Origin: Eumeta japonica
Lineage: Eukaryota > Arthropoda > Insecta > Lepidoptera > Psychidae
NCBI GenBank assembly: GCA_005406025.1
Contig: BGZK01001314.1
Span: 108,057 to 172,056, forward strand
DNA: 64,000 nucleotides
Direction: 5' to 3'
Position 1 is the first letter of the stretch. Each line of letters starts with the position of its first letter. Of the stretch, positions 58,116 to 64,000 are shown in pieces. Below the pieces are notes generated by a model. The model ran no database searches, had not been told where the DNA came from, and saw only the letters and a program-made list of their open reading frames with translations. The position numbers were made by a program, and so were the translations under genes.

Positions 58116-59165
58116 GCAGATTTCAATTGTTTTCGTTGAAAAACAAACAGCAACAGCTGTTTGAGTCAACAAGTGATCGTTAATTAATTGGAGCCGCGTG
58201 TACTTTATTTATTTTAGTTTATTTTATTCGTGAAAAATCAATATGTTGGCTAAATGATTTACTTTACTTGATAAAATAATGTTTGAAATTATTATTATGT
58301 ACAAAAAAAAATATATTTCCTTATATTAATGTTCGTTATTTAATATTTGTATCTAAATATTGGATACAAATTATCATAGATTTATTACTTTTTTTACATT
58401 TCAGCATACATAATGTTATCAATCGATAAAAAAATATAATTTTATATTGCATTTAATTGCGGATAAATTATAATCTATTATATTAAAAATATAAAAATGT
58501 CACGATTGTCTGTCATGTTTGTATTGTCTTCGTGTTAAAGTGTTCCTGACGTACTGAACTTGATAATAATATTAATTCAGTGAAAATGAAATTTGAATCA
58601 ATCCTCTACAGTATCAAGATAGAAATAAACATTGGGGCAAGACAGCGCTTGAAGTTTCATACGGAAGCGATTTCTGTCGTACTCTATAATCTTTATGGAA
58701 GTTATGTTATCGGGTCTTAATCCTACCGCTGTTGAGGCTTATTTTCCTATTCTTTTCATTTTTTCATTGTTTTACCATTTACTCTTAAATTTTGTAAATT
58801 GACGGGAAAATCCACGATAACTTTATAGGCCTTCACATGACCCAAATTTGCAGTTTTTGGTATTTATTTCTAATCTCGATTAAAATCTCAGTCTCAAAAT
58901 CAATTTCAAGTCCGGTCTCGATCTCAAATTTATTAAAAATTACGTACTAGAACAAAGTAGCCACCGAGAGTAGCCAATTGAGAGTTAAGTATGGTGCTTC
59001 TGTGTTAATGCCAAAAAAAATCTTCTAACCTTTTCTGACAAAAATTACATTTCTATTGGAAATGTTGAGGTTCAGCACTTTAAACAACATGGTAATGGAT
59101 CTTTCAGTCAGTTAATCAATTAAAAGCCTCACTAGGTGTTCGTTAAAATAAATTTAGAAACTCTT
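58116..59165. other. AT-rich noncoding stretch
   Basis: A decayed ctgt-type word cluster (cacgattgtctgtcatgttt) lies near 58500, possibly another array remnant. Otherwise nothing. Confidence 0.35.
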
Positions 59166-59602
59166 TGATGAAAAACACTGGGAATATATTTTTTTTTACT
59201 CAAAATAACACGTACTCAAGACGGTCCAAGTTAATTTTAGCATAAATTATCGTATTAAATAAAATAATTATGAAACAGTATTAACAAAGAGATACCTTCA
59301 AATTATCATTATACTCATATCTCATATTATACGTAATGATTTCACAAATGATACAATAAATATTAACTAGATAATTTTGTAATTAAAATTAATTTATGAT
59401 ATTTTAAACTTTTATGAAGCTATAACTGGAAATTCATCACTTATAATGATAATACTGAAGGTATCTCTTTGTTAATACTGTTTCAATCTTAAAATAATTA
59501 TTACTTCATATTTAATACGATAATTCCAGAAACAAACTCAAAAATTAACTTGGACCGTCTTGAGGCGTATTATTTTGAGTTAAAAATTTGTGTTTTTCAT
59601 GA
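59166..59602. mobile_element. 431-bp inverted-repeat element flanked by TGA
   Basis: The ends 59169-59315 and 59450-59599 are inverted copies over about 150 bp with indels: tgaaaaacac at each terminus, then shared actcaaaataa, ctcaagacggtccaagttaa, attatcgtattaaat and gaaacagtattaacaaagag plus ataccttca. TGA occurs on both sides (59166-59168 and 59600-59602), a possible 3-bp target duplication. No coding capacity. A MITE-like element; a TGA target is not the usual TWA of Harbinger, so the superfamily is open. Confidence 0.7.
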
Positions 59603-61554
59603 AAAGCTAGACGTCTAAAAATTTAATAACGCCTCACGTATATGTACATTAAAACTGCCCTCCATCCACAGACATAGAAATTTACTAACATAAACGTAAA
59701 CAAAACGATACAGTTATCGCAATTTTAGATTTTAATCTACGACAACGCAGTACATGTATCCCCTAAATATGCTAGTTTTTTTTTTAAGAAATCTTAATTA
59801 AGGCTCTAACGCCGTTATTGGACATTAAAAGCCCTTAAAAGCTATCAGCCATAACTGTCGCCACGCTCTGACGTACTACGCAAAGGTTAACTGTCCTGTA
59901 ATTGCGGGAACGCAAAGAGTAAGAGAGAAAGAAAAAAGGAGGAGAAGGAGGAAAGAGTTGTCAAAAAATTTTAGGAAAATTATTAGTTAGATTAAAATTG
60001 TTCGAACAATCTTTCTCTGGATTTATGAAAATTATACTTTCTTAATTAAAATGGTCGTATCATATACAATAGAATACTTCGCGCTTTGTATTTTATGTGT
60101 TAATTTATATCATCGAATAGATGCCTGTTATCAAGTAATGAACTTTTTAAACATTAATCCATGGCGATTTTTTAAAATTAAACGCGTGTACTGATTTTAA
60201 ATTTACAATTTACCACGATAATTATTTCTAATTGTACATACATTTTCTTACATTTGTATAAAAAAAAAATCTCCAACATTCATTTATGTATTTGCTGCAG
60301 TACCTAAATAAGAAAGTAAACATCGTGACACATTTAAAAAACTAATCACTATGAAGCATGACCTCTCGTTAGCGCCAGCTGTAAGAATTGAGTAAAGTGG
60401 AGCTATTTATGTTCCGAAGGCTTACTTTATAACATTTGATGACTTTTTCATGTACTTCTAATGTTGCCCGTTTTTTTTTTTATTTTAATATATAATCTTA
60501 GCTCGTTTGCATCAGAGCAAATATAATATTTCCTCTTATGAAAAATTAAAACAATATTTCTGGAAAATATAGAGAGTCAAAGTAATGGTCCATATCGTTT
60601 ACATACTTCTATGATCTTGTATGAAGGTTATTTATGTTTATATAACTATGGCGACAACGGTGTAATAAAGTCTTCAAGGATATTCTCTATGGTCTGACGA
60701 AAACCATTTTGTCTTGTAGAGATTTATTTACAGCTAAACCCGATGAGTACATGGAATAATTGATAGCTTAGAACTGATACTTGTGCGATGCGAAATTAAT
60801 TTTTTTAGGAACTGTGAGGTTTACATAACCCTGACACAAAATCGATCGGTTAATCGACGTTGTGAGGTTGTGCTTCTGTCAGGTTGTCCATTGTTGTGAA
60901 AAGTTCATCACTGTGTGAACATCGCTGCTGTCGGTGATCAAATATATACCAAATCTCAGAAAGGATGATTAACCTTACGAAGCCTCTTTTTGGGGTAATC
61001 TGCAGACTTCTCACGTGGATTCAAGCTTTGCAGTGTTCGTTTTGATCATCGCGAAGTCCAATTTATACCACGAATAACTTCAAGTCCACCGTTTCTTCAT
61101 TTCTTTATCAATCTACAAACGAAACGCTATGAATTGCTCCTGTCTGGGTGGTTGCCCTGCATTTATGCTAAATTGCGGCTTGTCCGATGATTGCAATTCC
61201 TTGTTAAATGCGATTACGAATATAATTGTAAAATAACAGTTGAACTTTTTTACAGCATTAATTTATAATTTATTATGAAACGAACCGGATAAGTACGAAT
61301 AGGACTCGGACTCTGAGAGTTCGTACAAACTTAATTATATACGTAAAATATTTCATCCATCAAGGGTGTCATGATGTTTATCTGTTGTTTTATTTTTCAA
61401 GAATGTTTTCGATTTCTCTTAAAAATATCCGATTATTTTGAAAATATCAAGTTTTCAATGCATGAAATTAAAAAATGTTCACCCATGTATTGGTTTACGT
61501 GGTTCATATTGCAATTGTAAGTTTGTAATATTAAACAATATATTTTCATGTAAT
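59603..61554. other. AT-rich noncoding stretch, nothing recognised
   Basis: A purine-rich patch (aagagtaagagagaaagaaa, aaggaggagaaggaggaaag) lies at about 59912-59957. No coding or repeat copies. Confidence 0.45.
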
Positions 61555-62052
61555 AACATCTAATATAACTACAAGTTATGGGTTTTCAGATTTTTACTTA
61601 TGCTATGAGACCTTTCTTCTTACCAAATTTCATGATTCTAGATCAATAGGAAGTACCCTATAGGTTTGATTTATTTCCGAATTTCAAAATATAAGACTTA
61701 AATGGTCATATTTTGGTGTATTTGTTAATTAAGTGACTTAGAACCTTGATTTTTTGCAAAAAATCTAGGTTCTAAATTCCGAATTCTGAATTTCAAAATA
61801 TAAGACTTAAATGGTCATATTTTGGCAGTATTTTTTAATTAAGTGACTTAGAACCTTGATTTTTTGTAAAAAATGTAGGTTCTAAGTCATATTAGTGCCT
61901 CGAAGCTATAGCTCCAAGAGACTCTAGATCTAAGTTTTTAAAAAATTCAACTTGTTGCCTCCATGCGTTCCTGCGAAAAAGGAACTTAACAAACAAATGG
62001 ACAGGTGGTGAACGAAGTAATTTTATAAGGGTTCCAAATGATAAAACTTTAA
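61555..62052 (+). mobile_element. GGTTCC-ended interspersed repeat, first of two tandem copies
   Basis: Words ccaaatttcatgattctaga, tcaataggaagtaccctata, gacttaaatggtcatat; the end gacaggtggtgaacgaagta, attttataagggttcc. From memory this fits the lepidopteran repeat 'gccaaatttcatgattctag ... gtaccctataggttttgatt ... gacggacaacgaagtgatcc ... ataagggttccg'. An internal 109-bp duplication (separate entry) is unusual for it. Confidence 0.65.
61679..61887. repeat. 109-bp tandem duplication, two units
   Basis: Unit 1 starts at 61679 and unit 2 at 61788, with about 94% identity over about 97 bp. Each unit contains an inverted pair agaacctt-gatttttt / aaaaaatc-t-aggttct with a 2-base loop (61739-61772, 61848-61881), 15-16 paired bases. 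The duplication is younger than the surrounding repeat. Confidence 0.85.
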
Positions 62053-62462
62053 ATTAACAATTTTCTTATTTATTTGTAATGTGAGATCTTGCTCTTGTCA
62101 AATTCCATTATTCTAGGTCAATGACTAGGTTTAGATTTACTTACTAGTTTGAAAATATAATGCGTAAATGGCCGATTTTTTTGATTTCATTTACTTACAT
62201 AACTCAGTACAACACACCAATCTTTGGCGTTCTAAATTTTTGCGAATGATACAATGCGCAAGTACAACGCTCCTTAACACTTCCATCTACCCGCGTTCCT
62301 ACTTTACGCCAATGCGACGCTTTCTGCGACTAAATTCTCAGCGGCAAAGATTTATGCGTTGTATTGTACCTTCACAAATTCCTTATAAAAAGAGTCTTTA
62401 CGGACGGAGGGTCAACGAAATCATTTTATAAGGTTTCCTTTTCAATGTATGGAAACCAAAAA
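62053..62462 (+). mobile_element. GGTTCC-ended interspersed repeat, second tandem copy
   Basis: Same order as the first: gtcaaattccattattctag, gtcaatgactaggtttagat, atgcgtaaatggccgat; the end ttacggacggagggtcaacg, aaatcattttataaggtttc, tatggaaaccaaaaa. The 87-codon open frame 62168-62431 lies wholly inside and is incidental. Confidence 0.6.
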
Positions 62463-63039
62463 ATTATCATGATTTTGTTTTTATCTAGCATGCTGTTATC
62501 GATAAAGTATTTTCCATAAACATCCTAGTATACTATGCTTTATATTTATTTTGTGTTTCACTTTCGTATAACTGATAACTTCTTTGAAATATATACGAGA
62601 ACATCTAGAATAAAAAAATATGTCAAAAATCCTCCAAGTGCAAGTCATAATTACGCAATTAGGTTTCCGTACCATATCTTTATTGTTTTTACCATTCAAA
62701 CATATTAAAAATAACACATTCGTATGATGAAAATATTTTTAATGAATTCCGATTGCCCCCAAAAACAAAATTTTGCCTTCGAAATTGAGCAAGTGTGTTT
62801 TAACCACCAATTCTTATTTTCGTGCAAAATTTAATTTTAACCTATTAAGAATATACGAAAACAAAGTTTGTGGCGGGTGTGCAGACAGCGGAGGGATTTA
62901 GCAATTCTCTTATTTTAATTTTTATTATAAAGAACACTCAAAATTAGAAATCCGCCTACTTATCGTAAACCCTTTAATCGCAAACAGTCCAAACAGACAC
63001 AAATATAATCGATACTCTGCCTATTTCCACTACTCGCCT
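62463..63039. other. AT-rich noncoding stretch, nothing recognised
   Basis: No motif or repeat copy. A 73-codon minus open frame (62496-62717) has no motif. Confidence 0.45.
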
Positions 63040-63410
63040 AAGGATTTTGTATTCTTTGCCGCGGCGTGGGCGCGGAAGATCGCGTGACAATATTCATAAT
63101 GGTTTCCCAAATAACGGGTATGGTTAAATCTATTGCGCGATGCATCATCGTTTACCATAATAATACCCCGTGTGATAGATGACGGGGTGAATTTGTTAAG
63201 CTTTTTCCTTTTTTTCATTTTCCGCGCTCTCCAGAAATAATTGCCAATTAGGGTGTGTACTTCGTGAAATGGGAGAGTCCGTGAAAATTATAACATTATT
63301 AATGCGCCTACGCGGACAACCTAATTGCATCAACGGCGTGTGCTACAAGCGCTAGTGCAGCGATGTGCAATTAGCACGGTCCGGACGAAAGTGACAATCC
63401 CTAACCTCTA
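63040..63410. promoter_or_regulatory. Island with three homeodomain CAATTAG words
   Basis: CAATTAG at 63245-63251, inverted at 63321-63327 and again at 63368-63374, all within 130 bp. A GC-rich start (gccgcggcgtgggcgcggaag, about 63059-63079) and several cg-rich spacers lie around them. Known: CAATTAG is a core for many homeodomain proteins. Inferred: an enhancer-like element. A 62-codon minus open frame (63030-63218) has no motif. Confidence 0.35.
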
Positions 63411-64000
63411 GCGGTTCTATGAAAGGTATTGCCTGATGTGCCATCATAATTAGTGTTTCCTTTTTCGAATAATTTCGCACAGAAAATATTTTTAAATAAT
63501 GTATGTACAGAAGGATAATACACATTTTTATATAACTGAATTAAATTTAGTATTTTAATCCAAAAATTGATTGAATGAAAAGTGAAATTAAAAAAAAATG
63601 TGTGAAATAGAATGCAAACAAACATATATTTGGTTGTATTAAAAGCCACATACATGTCCTTATGAGCCCATGACTCGATTATGATTACTGACAACAAGTA
63701 ATTTTCTAAAAAAAATGTAAGTAGATCCTGTCATTTTTTTTTCATTTACTGACAAAGCTATATTAATGCATTTTTTAATGTTTAAAACACATCGTCAAAA
63801 ATTAAAGGGAAGACGACAAAGTTAACGACCTTAAACTAATACTCCACAAAATGTACAGCCCAAAAAAACTCACTATAATCTGAAATGCATTTTGAAATAC
63901 CTATTTAACTGCACCCTATACAAAGGAAGAAACAATTCGCATAAAACATCTACTCGTACAGTTTCATCAAAATCTATCAAAAAAATGATATAGTTGTAAA
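63411..64000. other. AT-rich noncoding stretch, nothing recognised
   Basis: A 98-codon minus open frame (63401-63697) is Phe/Asn-rich, with no recognised domain. Nothing else is seen to the window end. Confidence 0.45.

Noticed and set aside
1..64000. CRISPR arrays, prokaryotic operons, TTAGG telomere repeats, rRNA
   Set aside because: None found. Direct repeats here are mini/microsatellites or transposable-element copies, and the base composition and repeat content are those of an insect nuclear genome.

Overview
This window looks like nuclear DNA from an insect, most likely a moth or butterfly (Lepidoptera). It is strongly AT-rich, has almost no long open frames, and is full of degenerate interspersed repeats that resemble families I recall from lepidopteran genomes: RTE-clade LINE tails, a Jockey/CR1-like LINE, CTGT-rich arrays, GGGTTCCG-type repeats, and a 'tgggcggcggtgacca' repeat tail. 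The assignment to Lepidoptera rests on recall of those families and on homology between copies inside the window. No database was searched.

I find no convincing host protein-coding gene, rRNA, tRNA or CRISPR array. Every recognisable coding sequence is a broken piece of a transposable element. The main ones are: six or more 5'-truncated 3' fragments of one RTE-like LINE (here 'RTE-A': about 16.2, 17.4-18.2, 24.8-26.2, 35.8, 38.2 and 42.4 kb); one tail of a second RTE-like LINE ('RTE-B', 44.1-44.4 kb); and a Jockey/CR1-like LINE on the minus strand at 51.6-53.1 kb that keeps its endonuclease and the end of its reverse transcriptase but has lost the catalytic RT core. Its 3' untranslated region recurs at 6.4-6.7 kb.

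Non-autonomous and foldback elements are also common. They include a 191-bp inverted-repeat element flanked by TAA (55.5 kb), a 431-bp one flanked by TGA (59.2 kb), a 161-bp one (48.1 kb), a 45-bp-arm foldback around a CT microsatellite (42.2 kb), and a nested palindromic block at 56.3-56.6 kb with two hairpins of identical geometry. CTGT-rich tandem arrays lie at 7.9-8.7, 25.3-26.1 and 53.6-54.0 kb. The middle one has inserted into an RTE-A copy. Two tandem copies of a GGTTCC-ended repeat fill 61.6-62.5 kb.

The rest is AT-rich DNA punctuated every few kilobases by GC-richer islands of about 80-300 bp that are not explained by repeats. Several carry recognisable binding-site words (DREF TATCGATA, a YY1/Pho GCCATCTTG pair, a CREB-type TGACGTCA, repeated homeodomain CAATTAG). 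Intergenic or intronic regulatory DNA of a developmental locus is a reasonable inference, but it is not shown by the sequence alone.
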